From Candidatus Bathyarchaeota archaeon (GTDB taxonomy: Archaea > Thermoproteota > Bathyarchaeia > Bathyarchaeales > Bathycorpusculaceae): DNA of 64,000 nucleotides. A model generated the notes under the pieces. The model saw only the letters and a program-made list of their open reading frames with translations, was not told the DNA's origin and made no database searches. The stretch lies in assembly GCA_023488905.1 (NCBI GenBank), contig JAMDCQ010000015.1, forward strand, positions 24,324 through 88,323. Direction: 5' to 3'. The position numbers and the translations under genes are program-made. Positions 1-9,698 of this stretch are shown here, one piece after another; the first letter of the stretch is position 1; each line of letters opens with the position of its first letter.

Positions 1-2
1 TA

Positions 3-656
3 GTTGATGCATATGACTGGGCGTTTTGCCAAATCCAGTACAACTACCTCGATGAGCACTACCAAGCGGGGGTTGAGGGCTTAAGGTACGCTGCAGCCAG
101 AGGTTTAGCCGTCGTAGTTATGGAGCCACTCGCGGGAGGTCTGCTTGCAGTACCGCCTCCACCGAACATCCAGCGCGAGTTGGACAAATCTGGCGTTAAG
201 CGCACACCAGCTGATTGGGGTTTGCAATGGGTTTGGAGTCATCCTGAAGTAGTCACAGCCTTGAGCGGCATGAATTCGATGACTCAACTGCAAGATAACT
301 TGGAGAGCGCAAACAATTCAGCAGTAAACTCGCTTACCCAAAAAGAAATCCAAGCATTAGCCAAGTCGCGTGAACTCTTCCAACAGTTCGGCTACATCGG
401 ATGTAGTAAATGCCGCTACTGTAGCAAATGCCCCCAACACATAGACATACCCCAAACCTTGACGTTTCTAAATGAATTTGCAACAAAACGCCGAGACTTA
501 AGCGCGCAAGCACAGATTAAGCGTGAATACACGGCTGTTGTGCCAACTGAGCGAAGAGCGAACAATTGTATTCGTTGCGGTCAATGTGAAAGCATCTGCC
601 CACAACATCTTCCCGTACGCAGATTGCTCTCTGAAACCGCCGCCTGTTTGCAGTAA
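3..656 (+). CDS. Aldo/keto reductase with C-terminal 4Fe-4S domain (5' partial)
   Basis: The reading frame is open from the window edge, so the N-terminal part of the protein lies outside. The visible part carries the last strands of an aldo/keto reductase barrel (FCQIQYNYLDE, VVVMEPLAGG, LQWVWSHPEVV). A cysteine-rich tail follows with CSKCRYCSKCP and CIRCGQCESICP, which would bind two 4Fe-4S clusters. Family knowledge: AKRs fused to a ferredoxin-like tail are common in anaerobic archaea and bacteria, and are presumed to couple carbonyl reduction to Fe-S electron transfer. The substrate cannot be read from sequence. The ORF track starts it at 120, but homology clearly extends upstream of that ATG. 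Confidence 0.88.
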   Translation, partial: VDAYDWAFCQIQYNYLDEHYQAGVEGLRYAAARGLAVVVMEPLAGGLLAVPPPPNIQRELDKSGVKRTPADWGLQWVWSHPEVVTALSGMNSMTQLQDNLESANNSAVNSLTQKEIQALAKSRELFQQFGYIGCSKCRYCSKCPQHIDIPQTLTFLNEFATKRRDLSAQAQIKREYTAVVPTERRANNCIRCGQCESICPQHLPVRRLLSETAACLQ

Positions 657-785
657 GAGGGATTTTGTGGGTGCCATGCATGTGTAGCTAGTGCTTATTA
701 TCTGGAATATTGTTCGTTTATTGTGAGGCTGCTTTGTTCAATACGATTGATTCAACAAAAAACCAAGCGTCTTAAAGCTTGTATA

Positions 786-802
786 CACCTTCATCTAAGG
801 TG
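786..802. other. Short hairpin in the 657-882 gap
   Basis: CACCTT and AAGGTG form a six-pair stem with a five- to six-base loop, about 80 bases ahead of the next start codon. There is no T-run, so a terminator role is weak. The rest of this 226-base gap shows nothing else recognisable. Confidence 0.25.
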
Positions 803-882
803 GTTCTTAACAGGTTCTTTGAATAAAAAAGTTAGCGCAGTCGGAATGAACATAGTGGCTTCTCCCCTTGAGGAGAACATTG

Positions 883-1635
883 ATGATCGTTTTTGTTCAT
901 CAACCCGAATACATGCCATGGCTTGGCTTCTTTGATAAACTCTCGAGATGTGACACCTATGTTATCTACGATGATGCCCAGTACCAGCACGGAGGATTTC
1001 ACAATCGAAATCGTATCCGAACACTGCATGGCTGGGAATGGCTCACTGTCCCCATCACACACGGGCACCCTCAAGTCATTAAAGATGTAAAAATCGCCAA
1101 CCATCAATGGAGAAACAGACAAATTGACAAGATAACACTGTGCTACGATAGAACTCCCTACTTCAAAGAATATTTACCAATCCTAAAAGAGGCAATCAAC
1201 TATAACCATGAACTTCTCATAGACTTAAACCTGCACATCATAAAAGCCATTACCAAACTGCTGGGTATTGAAGTGCAGATGCTGCGCTCCTCAGAATTCC
1301 CCCACGATGGCAAAGAAAAAAATGAAAAACTCGTCTCAATGTGCAAATTCTTAGGCGCTGACACCTACCTATGCGGCTCAGGCGGGAAAGCATACGTCAA
1401 CGAAGCGCTCTTTGCAGAAGCAAAAATCAAAGTACAATACCACAAATATGAACACCCAACTTACCGGCAAAGATTCGAAGATTTCCAACCCTACATGTCG
1501 ATTATTGATTTGCTGTTCAACGAAGGATCACACGCAAAAGAGATTCTCCTCAAGGGCGGCTCAATCGAAACGAGACGCCTAGATTTGAGACCGCTAATCG
1601 TTGAGCATCAAAACGTTTTGGCGCAGGCAGCTTAG
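883..1635 (+). CDS. WbqC-like family protein
   Basis: The N-terminus VHQPEYMPWLGFFDKL followed by YDDAQYQ and NRNRIRT is the signature of the WbqC family, which occurs in glycan and antigen biosynthesis clusters and is of unknown reaction. The product is about 250 residues, normal for the family. The ORF track opens at a TTG at 868, but the ATG at 883 sits seven bases after a GAGGAG ribosome site and starts directly with the conserved MIVFVHQP, so 883 is preferred. The 3' end overlaps the convergent DUF424 gene by four bases. No glycan cluster surrounds it here, so its partner pathway is not visible. Confidence 0.82.
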   Translation: MIVFVHQPEYMPWLGFFDKLSRCDTYVIYDDAQYQHGGFHNRNRIRTLHGWEWLTVPITHGHPQVIKDVKIANHQWRNRQIDKITLCYDRTPYFKEYLPILKEAINYNHELLIDLNLHIIKAITKLLGIEVQMLRSSEFPHDGKEKNEKLVSMCKFLGADTYLCGSGGKAYVNEALFAEAKIKVQYHKYEHPTYRQRFEDFQPYMSIIDLLFNEGSHAKEILLKGGSIETRRLDLRPLIVEHQNVLAQAA

Positions 1636-1943
1636 AGCTTCATGATTTGAGCGTGAGGTACGCCCTCAATTTTTAGTACCGCCTCAGGGTGAACGTAGCC
1701 TTGGGCGATGGCTCTCTCAACACAGTTTTTGCCCACTAAATTCACGATGGTTGAGTTATTAATCAAGCCAACAGCCTCGTCTATGGTTGCTTTACGACCA
1801 TTGTAGAACTCTTCTTTGACGCGGAAAACGATTTTTCCTTCTCTTAGCGTTTTGCCCAGCAAATCGCAGTCACAAACCGCGAGGACAACGTTTTTGCCAA
1901 CTTTTCGTACGTTGAGGTAGACGTCCATTTCGTTTTCGCTCAA
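1632..1943 (-). CDS. DUF424 family protein
   Basis: A 103-residue protein with the archaeal DUF424 pattern: YLNVRKVGKNVVLAVCD, LLGKTLREGKIVFRV, and VNLVGKNCVERAI near the C-terminus. The function is unknown. The family is archaea-specific and recurs beside translation genes. Its start overlaps the aIF2-beta stop by four bases, which implies translational coupling, and its tail overlaps the convergent WbqC-like gene. It is probably the second gene of a two-gene operon with aIF2-beta. Confidence 0.85.
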   Translation of the reverse strand: MSENEMDVYLNVRKVGKNVVLAVCDCDLLGKTLREGKIVFRVKEEFYNGRKATIDEAVGLINNSTIVNLVGKNCVERAIAQGYVHPEAVLKIEGVPHAQIMKL

Positions 1944-2350
1944 AGCTGTTTAATGGAAGATTTTGCGCCGCAAGCGTTACAGACCAAGAAGGATAAGCGT
2001 TTTTCTTTTGAGATTTTTGTGTCTGGCCGCTTGCATACGGGGCAAACAACGTAGGCTTCTAGGTATCTTTGAAGAAGCCGTTCGAAGCTGTCTGCTCGGA
2101 ATTTGCCTTGGAATATTGCGCGTGAATCGTGGAAGGTGGCGGCGGTAGCCATCTCGCGGGTTAGGAATTTGAGGACATGCTGGGGGTCGCGGTCGAAGGC
2201 ATCGGCGATCTCTTTAAAGTTCGCGATGGTTGTACGCATGCCCGCGGTCTGGATTTGGATTCGGGGTAGTTCTAAGCGTTCCTTTTTTGCTTGAACTTCA
2301 GGCATATGCTCGCACGCACGTTTTAGCAGGTCATCGTAGTTGAAGGTCAT
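1940..2350 (-). CDS. Translation initiation factor aIF2 subunit beta
   Basis: 136 residues, the expected size of archaeal IF2-beta. The central part (RTTIANFKEIADAFDRDPQHVLKFL) is the eIF2B/eIF5 fold core, and the C-terminus holds the zinc ribbon CPVC...CNACG. It acts with the alpha and gamma subunits to deliver initiator tRNA to the small ribosomal subunit. It is the first gene of the operon, with DUF424 downstream. A TATA-like stretch lies about 35 bases ahead of the ATG. Confidence 0.95.
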   Translation of the reverse strand: MTFNYDDLLKRACEHMPEVQAKKERLELPRIQIQTAGMRTTIANFKEIADAFDRDPQHVLKFLTREMATAATFHDSRAIFQGKFRADSFERLLQRYLEAYVVCPVCKRPDTKISKEKRLSFLVCNACGAKSSIKQL

Positions 2351-2380
2351 GTTTCCACTTCACCCAATGAAGGGTAGCCG

Positions 2381-2394
2381 CATATATTTAAATT
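2381..2394 (-). promoter_or_regulatory. TATA box upstream of aIF2-beta
   Basis: CATATATTTAAATT reads as AATTTAAATATATG on the minus strand, about 30-40 bases before the aIF2-beta ATG. This is the usual archaeal TATA spacing for a very short leader. Placed by eye only. Confidence 0.5.
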
Positions 2395-2443
2395 ATAACA
2401 AGTCAAACGTAACAACAACGTTTTTTATGGAGCCTTCAGAGGT

Positions 2444-2456
2444 AAGTAATATAAAT
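2444..2456 (+). promoter_or_regulatory. TATA-like element for the coiled-coil/DUF373 genes
   Basis: AGTAATATAAATT lies about 50 bases upstream of the TTG start at 2505, in the divergent intergenic region. The spacing allows a leader of roughly 25 bases. Placed by eye. Confidence 0.4.
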
Positions 2457-2504
2457 TCGAATGTTACATCGTAGGTAACAAGTCCCAATTCAGAAGGCTA
2501 ACTC

Positions 2505-3476
2505 TTGACCGAGAAACAAAACCCGAGCCAAATATCAAACATCAACCTCCAAATCGACAAGCTAAAACTGCAAACACGCGAGAATAACGAGCAGATCAAA
2601 AAGTTCATTGAAAAAAGAGACCAGCTTCACGAGAAGGTACGCAAGGTCCGTGAAGAGGTAAACCAACTGAAAACGGAACGAGACGCCTTAAACATCAAAG
2701 TTAAAGAGCTCAAGGCGCAGCGGGACGCCGTGAGGGTTAATGTTACCCCGATTATGGACGAAGTGAACGCCCTCAACGAGAAAATTGAGTCGCTAAAGAA
2801 AAACTTGCCTCGTATAAGCCAACGTGAACTTAAAAAAGAGCTGGACGCCATCGAATGGAAGATTTCTACGACCACGTTGGATTTGAAGGAAGAGAAACGT
2901 CTTGTCGATAACGTGAAGGAACTTGAAATTCAGCTTAGCGGATACAAAAAAATCGAGAGTCAACATAAAAAAATTAAAGACCTTCTTGAACACCGCAAAA
3001 CCTTCGACGTTCAAGCAGATGTTTATCACACAGAATTAACTGAATTAGCTAAGAAAAGTCAAGATTTGCATGCGCAGATGATGGAGAAGCTTAACATCAT
3101 GAAGCGCGACCGTACAGAAGCTGATAGCCTACACCAATCTTTCGTGAAAGCTAAAGAGCAAAACAACCTCATTTATGAGCAAATCAGGGAATTAATCAGC
3201 CAGTCAACAGGTATCCGGACTTCGATGCGGGAACAGTACCAAGCTCGAAGACGTGAAAATGATGCCCGCAGACAAGAAAGCGACGCCCGTCGCAAAGAAC
3301 AGGAAGAGAAGCGCAAGCAGGAACAAGCCGAACGCGCAGTAAAAGAAGCAGCCATAAAAGAGAAAATTGGTTCAGAAGCGCGTGAGAAACTCAGCCGCGG
3401 CGAAAAAGTCAGCTGGGACGAGTTTGCAATGATGCTGGGCGACGGCGAAGATGACGCGGCTGAAACGCAAGCTTAA
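2505..3476 (+). CDS. Long coiled-coil protein (COG1340-like)
   Basis: 323 residues, almost entirely heptad-like helices rich in K, E, Q and R from about residue 15 to 300. The segment ARRRENDARRQESDARRKEQEE contains short repeats, and the C-terminus (KLSRGEKVSWDEFAMMLGDGEDD) is a small acidic globular motif. It resembles the archaeal coiled-coil proteins of COG1340, whose role is unknown. The start is TTG at 2505. DUF373 follows 35 bases later on the same strand. A similar but unrelated-in-sequence coiled-coil gene lies at 58.2-59.0 kb. Confidence 0.75.
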   Translation: MTEKQNPSQISNINLQIDKLKLQTRENNEQIKKFIEKRDQLHEKVRKVREEVNQLKTERDALNIKVKELKAQRDAVRVNVTPIMDEVNALNEKIESLKKNLPRISQRELKKELDAIEWKISTTTLDLKEEKRLVDNVKELEIQLSGYKKIESQHKKIKDLLEHRKTFDVQADVYHTELTELAKKSQDLHAQMMEKLNIMKRDRTEADSLHQSFVKAKEQNNLIYEQIRELISQSTGIRTSMREQYQARRRENDARRQESDARRKEQEEKRKQEQAERAVKEAAIKEKIGSEAREKLSRGEKVSWDEFAMMLGDGEDDAAETQA

Positions 3477-3511
3477 AGTTAAGTACTTGCATTAATGAGA
3501 TAGAGATTTCG

Positions 3512-4741
3512 ATGGCTAAGCGGGACACGAATCAGCAGACGCAAAAGCGCATCCTTATTTTATGTGTTGATAGAGATGGCGATCTGGAAGCTAAAGCAGC
3601 CATTAAAACGCCGCTTTTGGGAAGAGCCGCCAATTTAGATGGCGCCGTTGCGCTTGCGCTTAAAGATTCGGAGGAACCCGACGCTAATGCCATGTTTGAA
3701 GCCGTCAGTCTCTATGATCGTCTGACTGCAGGCAAACAAGCTGACGAAATCTTCGAAGTAGCAACCATTTCGGGAACAGACTTGGGTGGAGTCAGCGCTG
3801 ACCGCAAACTGGTCGCGGAACTCAACAGTTTACTGGAAACATTCAGCGCCAACGAAGTCATCTTGGTCTCCGACGGCTTCTCTGACGAAGCAGTTTTGCC
3901 GCTTGTTGAATCCCGCGTCCCCGTCTCCTCCGTGCGGCGCATAGTAATTAAGCACAGTGAATCCATCGAAGAAACCGCGGCGGTCTTCACCAAATACGTC
4001 CGCTTGCTGGTTGATAATCCACGTTACGCCCGTATGGCTTTGGGATTGCCGGGCATTTTGGTTTTGATTTTCGGTATCCTTTGGGCAATAAACTACTTTG
4101 TTCAGGGCGCAATCTACTGGTACGGTATAGCCATCGTTATTGTTGTTGGGGGATTCTTGTTGCTTAAGGGATTCGGTGTTGACCGCGCCACCAGGGATTT
4201 CTATCGATGGGCAAAGAATTACGAGCCGCCCGCCCTTCCGATTCAGATTTCCAACTATACCGTTATCGCTGGGATTCTCTGCGTAGCAGTCAGCATATAT
4301 CTGGGTATAACGAACGTTTTCATCAGTGCCCAGCCTTTCCCCACAGAGCTAGGTGGATGGATTAGCGCTACCCCCAACATTGCTGGATTTTTTATTTTGG
4401 GTTTAGAGGACTTGTTGTCGGTCGGCATATGTATCGTTCTTTTAGGTAGAAGTATACGGTTGTACTTTGAGCGGGATTCCAAGCTGCTTCGTAACGTTGC
4501 TTTGATAGTTTCGATTGCTTGGTCTAGGATGATTCTTGACGGCACCGCAAAGCTGATGATTTCTTATTATAAGGGGCAGTCAACGGTTGTGGGCTTAAAC
4601 GATCCAGTTTTCGCCAATTTCCTATTCACTATAATCGTCGGCATCCTCATCGGCGTCGCCTCAGTGCTACTCATATACATCGTTAACAAGTCAGCTAAGG
4701 GCTTCTTTAAGAAGCAAGATGAAAAGATAGAGGAAATCTAA
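3512..4741 (+). CDS. DUF373 family membrane protein
   Basis: 409 residues. The N-terminal cytoplasmic part opens with RILILCVDRDGDL and continues with TPLLGRAANLDGAVALALKDSEEPDANAMFEA, the DUF373 signature. From about residue 165 to the end there are six or so hydrophobic helices. DUF373 is an archaeal membrane family without an assigned reaction. The 35-base spacing to the preceding coiled-coil gene suggests one transcript. Confidence 0.85.
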   Translation: MAKRDTNQQTQKRILILCVDRDGDLEAKAAIKTPLLGRAANLDGAVALALKDSEEPDANAMFEAVSLYDRLTAGKQADEIFEVATISGTDLGGVSADRKLVAELNSLLETFSANEVILVSDGFSDEAVLPLVESRVPVSSVRRIVIKHSESIEETAAVFTKYVRLLVDNPRYARMALGLPGILVLIFGILWAINYFVQGAIYWYGIAIVIVVGGFLLLKGFGVDRATRDFYRWAKNYEPPALPIQISNYTVIAGILCVAVSIYLGITNVFISAQPFPTELGGWISATPNIAGFFILGLEDLLSVGICIVLLGRSIRLYFERDSKLLRNVALIVSIAWSRMILDGTAKLMISYYKGQSTVVGLNDPVFANFLFTIIVGILIGVASVLLIYIVNKSAKGFFKKQDEKIEEI

Positions 4742-4851
4742 CGGAACTTTTTCCCTATTCTTTTTGAAGGTGTGAGTAAACTTTAATTGAAAGTGTCATG
4801 GATTAGTTTTTAGAATCTTAATTGACGCAACGTTCATTACGGGGACCCTGA

Positions 4852-5634
4852 GTGCTTACAAGAATTCTTTCAATACTTGGAATCTACAAGGTTTATGAAA
4901 AATGGTTATGGAATCAGGTTAAAAATGGAGTGCCGCCTGAACACATAGCGATCATTTTGGATGGGAATCGTAGATGGGCTTCTGAAAAAGAAATCAATCC
5001 CTGGCTGGGGCACGAGAGAGGTGCAGAAACCGTCGAGAAACTCCTCGACTGGTGTCTAAAACTAAACGTGAAATATGTCACACTCTACACTTTCTCAACC
5101 GAGAATTTTACGCGCAACCCAAAAGAAGTAGAAGAAATCATGCGTATCGCGGGGGAGCGATTCCTAAAACTGCTCACGGATGAACGTATCCACAAAAACA
5201 AAGTCCATGTGAAAGTGCTGGGAAGAACCAACATGCTCCCCGATGATCTCCAGCAACGCATTCATGACGTAGAGAAAGCAACCGAAGGCTACGATAACCA
5301 ATTTTTGAATTTCGCTTTCGCATACGGTGGCAGGGCAGAAATCGTTGACGCTGCGAAAGCCATAGCAGAACAAGTTAAAGAAGGCAAAATAGAACCCGAG
5401 GACATACAGGAGAGCACGGTTGAAAAGTACCTCTACACTGCACACATGACAAAGCAGGACCCCGACTTAATCATAAGAACCTCAGGCGAAGAACGTCTAA
5501 GCGGCTTTCTTGTCTGGCAATCAGCCTACAGCGAACTCGTCTTTTTGGACGTGTACTGGCCTGACTTCCGCTTCATCGACCTGCTAAGAGCTATCCGAAC
5601 GTTCCAAAGACGTAAACGCCGCTACGGCACATAG
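4852..5634 (+). CDS. uppS: Cis-prenyltransferase (undecaprenyl diphosphate synthase family)
   Basis: 260 residues with all family motifs in order: IAIILDGNRRWA (catalytic Asp), GHERGAETVEKLLDWC, YTFSTENFTR, FAYGGRAEIVDA and DLIIRTSGEERLSGFLVWQSAYSEL. It adds isopentenyl units in cis to make the long dolichol-type carrier used for glycosylation. The start is GTG at 4852. An N-terminal extension of about 25 residues precedes the core. The 110-base gap from DUF373 suggests an own promoter. Confidence 0.94.
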   Translation: MLTRILSILGIYKVYEKWLWNQVKNGVPPEHIAIILDGNRRWASEKEINPWLGHERGAETVEKLLDWCLKLNVKYVTLYTFSTENFTRNPKEVEEIMRIAGERFLKLLTDERIHKNKVHVKVLGRTNMLPDDLQQRIHDVEKATEGYDNQFLNFAFAYGGRAEIVDAAKAIAEQVKEGKIEPEDIQESTVEKYLYTAHMTKQDPDLIIRTSGEERLSGFLVWQSAYSELVFLDVYWPDFRFIDLLRAIRTFQRRKRRYGT

Positions 5635-5635
5635 G

Positions 5636-6859
5636 CTATGAACGTTTTTTGGCGCTGACTATGCTGATGACGTCTCGGTCTTTTAGGATGGCGTCTTCGC
5701 CGATTCGGCGTTTATCTCTGGCGTCTACTGCATAGAGGAAGTTGTCGCCTAGTTCACTGTGAATCACATAGGCGAATTGATGTACGGTGGTGCCTTTTGG
5801 AACCAGATATGTGTCTGGTAGGACGCGCCCGTTGTGGTCGGCGAGGTGTTCGAGGTCTTCTACGGGGTAGACGGTTATCATGTCAAGCAGCTTAAAGTAA
5901 GCAGTGTTTATGGCTTCTTGGACGCCTGTTGTTCCGTTAGTTTTAACAATTTTCTCTCTGATGCGTTCAAGCGCCTGAATCTGCCCCGCCGAGAGTTTCT
6001 CAGGTTGCTTTATGGTGAAGTCTTTGTCGCCGGGTTTATACTCGATTAAACCCTTTTCTGCCGCTCGGCGGAGTGCAAGTTCTGCTTCAGCGCTGGCAGG
6101 AATAACGATATAGTCAAGTTTCTTCATCCGCTCAACGTTAGCTTGAGCCGCTGGCAAATCAACCTTGTTAGCTACGATTAAGACCGGTTTAGAGATGCGC
6201 CTAAGAGTATCGACAAATCGGTAAAAGTCGTCGTCGCTCCAAGTCGCAGGTTTATCAACACTTAAGCCTGATTTTCGTATGGCTTCATTAACGTATTGTT
6301 TCTTTATGCTGAGGCCCGTTAGGCGGTCTTCGAGGTGGTGTGCGATTCCTTTTTTGTCCTGCTCTGCGGTGCGGGCGATTTTTGGCCAGTCTTTTTTGAG
6401 GATAGTAACCATCCACATGGTGATTTCTTTTTCGAGAAACTGTACGTCTTCGAGGGGGTCGTGTTCGCCGGATTTGCAGCTTTTGCCTTCGCAGTCGGTT
6501 CCGCCTGAAGCATCAACGATGTGGATGAGTGCGTCTGCGCGGCGGATTTCGTCGAGGAACTGATTGCCTAAACCTCGACCTTCCCATGCACCCGGCACGA
6601 TGCCCGCGATGTCTACTAGTTCAACAGGGACCATGCGAGAGCCATCTATGCAGAGGCTGTTTTTGGGGTTGTCTTTGACGTGGAATTCGTCGTGGACACA
6701 GGGGGTTCGCACGTAGCCGACGCCGCGGTTGGGTTTGATTGTGGTGAAGGGGTAGTTAGCGATTTCTACGGTTGCAAGTGTGGCGGCGCAGAAAAAGGTG
6801 GATTTGCCAGTGTTTGGCTTCCCCACGACGCCCAATAAACGGGAGTATGATCGCTGCAT
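5636..6859 (-). CDS. YchF/Ola1-type GTPase with TGS domain
   Basis: Starting at the ATG at 6859 the protein is 407 residues and begins [23 protein letters not shown], with the P-loop. The G2/G3 region [35 protein letters not shown] and the NKVD motif follow. The last 80 residues ([17 protein letters not shown]) are the TGS domain. The ORF track extends 52 residues upstream, but that part is low-complexity and unlike the family. This subfamily is a ribosome-associated nucleotidase; the archaeal role is not established. Confidence 0.92.
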   Translation of the reverse strand: MQRSYSRLLGVVGKPNTGKSTFFCAATLATVEIANYPFTTIKPNRGVGYVRTPCVHDEFHVKDNPKNSLCIDGSRMVPVELVDIAGIVPGAWEGRGLGNQFLDEIRRADALIHIVDASGGTDCEGKSCKSGEHDPLEDVQFLEKEITMWMVTILKKDWPKIARTAEQDKKGIAHHLEDRLTGLSIKKQYVNEAIRKSGLSVDKPATWSDDDFYRFVDTLRRISKPVLIVANKVDLPAAQANVERMKKLDYIVIPASAEAELALRRAAEKGLIEYKPGDKDFTIKQPEKLSAGQIQALERIREKIVKTNGTTGVQEAINTAYFKLLDMITVYPVEDLEHLADHNGRVLPDTYLVPKGTTVHQFAYVIHSELGDNFLYAVDARDKRRIGEDAILKDRDVISIVSAKKRS

Positions 6860-7054
6860 AAGTTTCACTTTGTTAATGTTGCTGTTTGATGTCCCTATAT
6901 TATTTGCGCTTATAGGCTGGGGCAATGTGTTGGTTGATTTTGTAAAAAGTGTTCTACATGTAGATTTAGAGGTAACAATCCATAAAAGAAGCCGCCCCTT
7001 TAAATAATCATCCATCGTTAATTTGGGCTTAGCGGTTGACTCTTCAGGGAATAT

Positions 7055-9436
7055 GTGGATAGGTTGAATGAGAAAAAGAAGCTCCCTCTCATAGTGGTTA
7101 CGGTATTTTTAGTAGGTATGATGCCCTTATGCTTCACAGAGCCCATTTCTGCCATTCCAGCTGACGATGATTGGGTGGCACACCCCATGTATATATCATC
7201 ATACGCAGGTTCAGCTTACTCAGGTTACACACCCGACCAAATCAAAACAGCATACAATTTACCCTCAACAGGCGGCAACGGAACCACCATAGCCATAATC
7301 ATAGCCTACCACACACCCAACATTGAACAATACTTCAACACATTTTCTTCGCAATTTGGTTTACCTGAAAACAATACCGAAACGGCTAACTTTATTGTCC
7401 ATCAAATGGCCTCAAATATTGAAGAAAAGAGCGATTGGTCGATGGAGGCTTGTTTGGATGTTCAGTGGGCTCACGCCATCGCGCCTCAAGCGAAAATTCT
7501 GCTAGTAGAAGCTGTCAACGCTTCGGATTCTTCCTTGATTGCTGCAGTTAATTACGCTACAAGTTATTCGGGGGTAGTTGCAGTTTCGATGAGTTGGGGT
7601 GGGGAAGAATTCGCTGGGGAACAATACTATGAAAGCGTTTTCTATAAAACAGGTATAGAGTTTTTTGTAGCGTCGGGAGATGATGGTACATCTGTGAGTT
7701 GGCCTGCAGCTTCGGCTGGTGTTGTTAGTGTGGGCGGAACTACGTTGAACCTTAACCCTGATGGTACCGTAATCTCTGAGACTGCTTGGCGCAACAGCAG
7801 CGGAGGGGTCAGCAAATACATTGACCGCCCTTGGTATCAAACAAAGTTCGGACTAACTTACGATAACCGTACTGTTCCTGATGTAGCCTATAACGGTAAT
7901 CCCTCAACAGGAGTAGCGGTTTACAATGGTACATGGTGGAGCGTTGGTGGAACAAGTGCGGGGGCACCTCAATGGGCAGCTATCCACGCGCTTAACCGAA
8001 CAGCAACCAACACTAACCTCTACACCTCCGCGAAAAACTCATATTCATCTTACTACAGAGACATCACGGTTGGATCCAACTATGTTGAAAATGCAACTGT
8101 GGGTTACGATCTTGTTACGGGGTTAGGCAGCCCGTTAACGATGAATTTTGGCACTCAACTATCCGTTTCACCCAATTCGGGACCAGCTCAAACAACAGTT
8201 ACCCTTAGCGGAGTAGGCTTCTCCGGCAACTCAGTCAACATGTCCTACCGCAACCCACTGACCGCTTCTTGGGTCTCAATCGCTAATAACACAGCAACAG
8301 TAAATGGCAATTTTACATACACATGGGATACGCTAGACCTCTTAGGATGCAACCCATCAGGCGACAATTCACCGCAATCTGACAACATAGTTTTCAGAGC
8401 TACCGACAACGGCGACGGTAATTCATACTTTACAGCTTTCACTGAGTTCAAACGGGGCCTAAGCCAAGTTGGGTCTGCAACTGCTCAGGGCTTGTACGGT
8501 AACAATACTGACTTGACCGCAACTGCGCTTGTGCCAAGAGGCGTCAGTGTACCTGTGGTTGGAAAATGGTTCCGCCCCGGCACCGCGTCCCTGCTTTGGG
8601 ATGGAGTAAATGTCGGGAGCGCTACGATAGATGCAACGGGCAGTTTCATGGCGGCTTTGACGTTTGGAGACACAACATTAGGTCAACACACCCTAACCGT
8701 CAGCGACGGAGCCCTAAACTTCTCTGTAAACGTGACCTGCGTTCCCAGAACAATACCCGATTACGTTGATACATGGCATACAGGTGATTATACAGTTACT
8801 TTGACTACTGATTCGCCAGTGAACGAGACTTTTTACCGCCTAAACGGTGGTGAGTTACAAAAAATCTCGACGGATGGGCATCCAACGATAACGCTGGAAA
8901 GTGGCAGCAATACGTTGGAGTATTGGAGCACATGGGACCCCACCGAAAACGCAACTATCGAGTTGCCCCATGTGACCCTGACAGGAATCAAATTGGATAA
9001 AACGCCGCCAACAGGCACAATATGGACTAACCCAACAACCACCTCAACTTACATCGTTTTGAGTGTTTCAGCCAGCGATGCCACTTCGGGAGTTTCGCAG
9101 ATGCGTTTCTCCGACGACGACAGCAACTGGTCACCCTGGGAGCCATATGCAAACTCAAAATCATGGGCAATCCCAAGTGGGCTGGGAACAAAAACAATCT
9201 ATGCCCAATTCAGCGACAACGCAGGCTTAACTTCAACAGCCAGCTGCACGGTTACTCTGCAATCTGTTCAGACAAGTTCGGGCACAGCCACACCGACTAC
9301 AACGCCGACGCCTCAGGCAACAGTTGAGCCGACACCTGCGGTGCCAGAACTCAACGCTCCAATCTTGTTTTTACTGATGCTTGCTTTGGCGTCAGTTTTG
9401 TCGGCAACTGTTCTCAAACGTCGTCGCTTGTTGTGA
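7055..9436 (+). CDS. Secreted S53 (sedolisin-like) peptidase with C-terminal anchor
   Basis: 793 residues starting at GTG. Residues 8-35 are a signal peptide. The S53 catalytic set is visible: EACLD gives Glu131 and Asp135, ASGDDG gives the oxyanion Asp near 210, and GGTSAGAP gives Ser301. There is no pro-domain of the kind most sedolisins have; the mature domain begins soon after the signal. Residues about 370-720 look like Ig/PKD-type beta domains. A Thr/Pro-rich stalk (TPTTTPTPQ) is followed by PELNAPILFLLMLALASVL and KRRR, a cell-surface anchor resembling PEF-CTERM signals. It probably digests extracellular protein. Confidence 0.92.
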   Translation: MDRLNEKKKLPLIVVTVFLVGMMPLCFTEPISAIPADDDWVAHPMYISSYAGSAYSGYTPDQIKTAYNLPSTGGNGTTIAIIIAYHTPNIEQYFNTFSSQFGLPENNTETANFIVHQMASNIEEKSDWSMEACLDVQWAHAIAPQAKILLVEAVNASDSSLIAAVNYATSYSGVVAVSMSWGGEEFAGEQYYESVFYKTGIEFFVASGDDGTSVSWPAASAGVVSVGGTTLNLNPDGTVISETAWRNSSGGVSKYIDRPWYQTKFGLTYDNRTVPDVAYNGNPSTGVAVYNGTWWSVGGTSAGAPQWAAIHALNRTATNTNLYTSAKNSYSSYYRDITVGSNYVENATVGYDLVTGLGSPLTMNFGTQLSVSPNSGPAQTTVTLSGVGFSGNSVNMSYRNPLTASWVSIANNTATVNGNFTYTWDTLDLLGCNPSGDNSPQSDNIVFRATDNGDGNSYFTAFTEFKRGLSQVGSATAQGLYGNNTDLTATALVPRGVSVPVVGKWFRPGTASLLWDGVNVGSATIDATGSFMAALTFGDTTLGQHTLTVSDGALNFSVNVTCVPRTIPDYVDTWHTGDYTVTLTTDSPVNETFYRLNGGELQKISTDGHPTITLESGSNTLEYWSTWDPTENATIELPHVTLTGIKLDKTPPTGTIWTNPTTTSTYIVLSVSASDATSGVSQMRFSDDDSNWSPWEPYANSKSWAIPSGLGTKTIYAQFSDNAGLTSTASCTVTLQSVQTSSGTATPTTTPTPQATVEPTPAVPELNAPILFLLMLALASVLSATVLKRRRLL

Positions 9437-9449
9437 CGGAGCAGAGGCG

Positions 9450-9610
9450 TTGCCAACAACTACCAACAGAAAACAAGCCTTAAGCCCCAATCTACTTGCG
9501 GAACACTCCATAACCAGCCAGCAATCAGACACATAAACCAACAACAAAACAGAACAAAAACCAAAACCTGATGGTAGTTGTTGTGTATAGGGGATTTTCG
9601 GCAACAACTT
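9450..9610 (-). repeat. Dispersed repeat family R1, copy a
   Basis: Read on the minus strand, this begins with a hairpin GTTGTTG...CAACAAC whose loop contains CCCCTATACACA. A T-rich stretch (TCTGTTTTGTT) follows, then a second hairpin region (CTGGTTATGG...CCGCAAGTAGATT). The same order of blocks recurs at 19741, 44171 and 44330. The remains of a second unit are visible at 9450-9475. It fills the gap between the S53 and cdvB genes. Confidence 0.75.
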
Positions 9611-9698
9611 GTATCCAAAAAACTCTAACGTATATACCTGCATGTTAGCAACAAATAAAAGCCCAAACCGATGTATCGCCTATCAAGAGGATGTTTAC

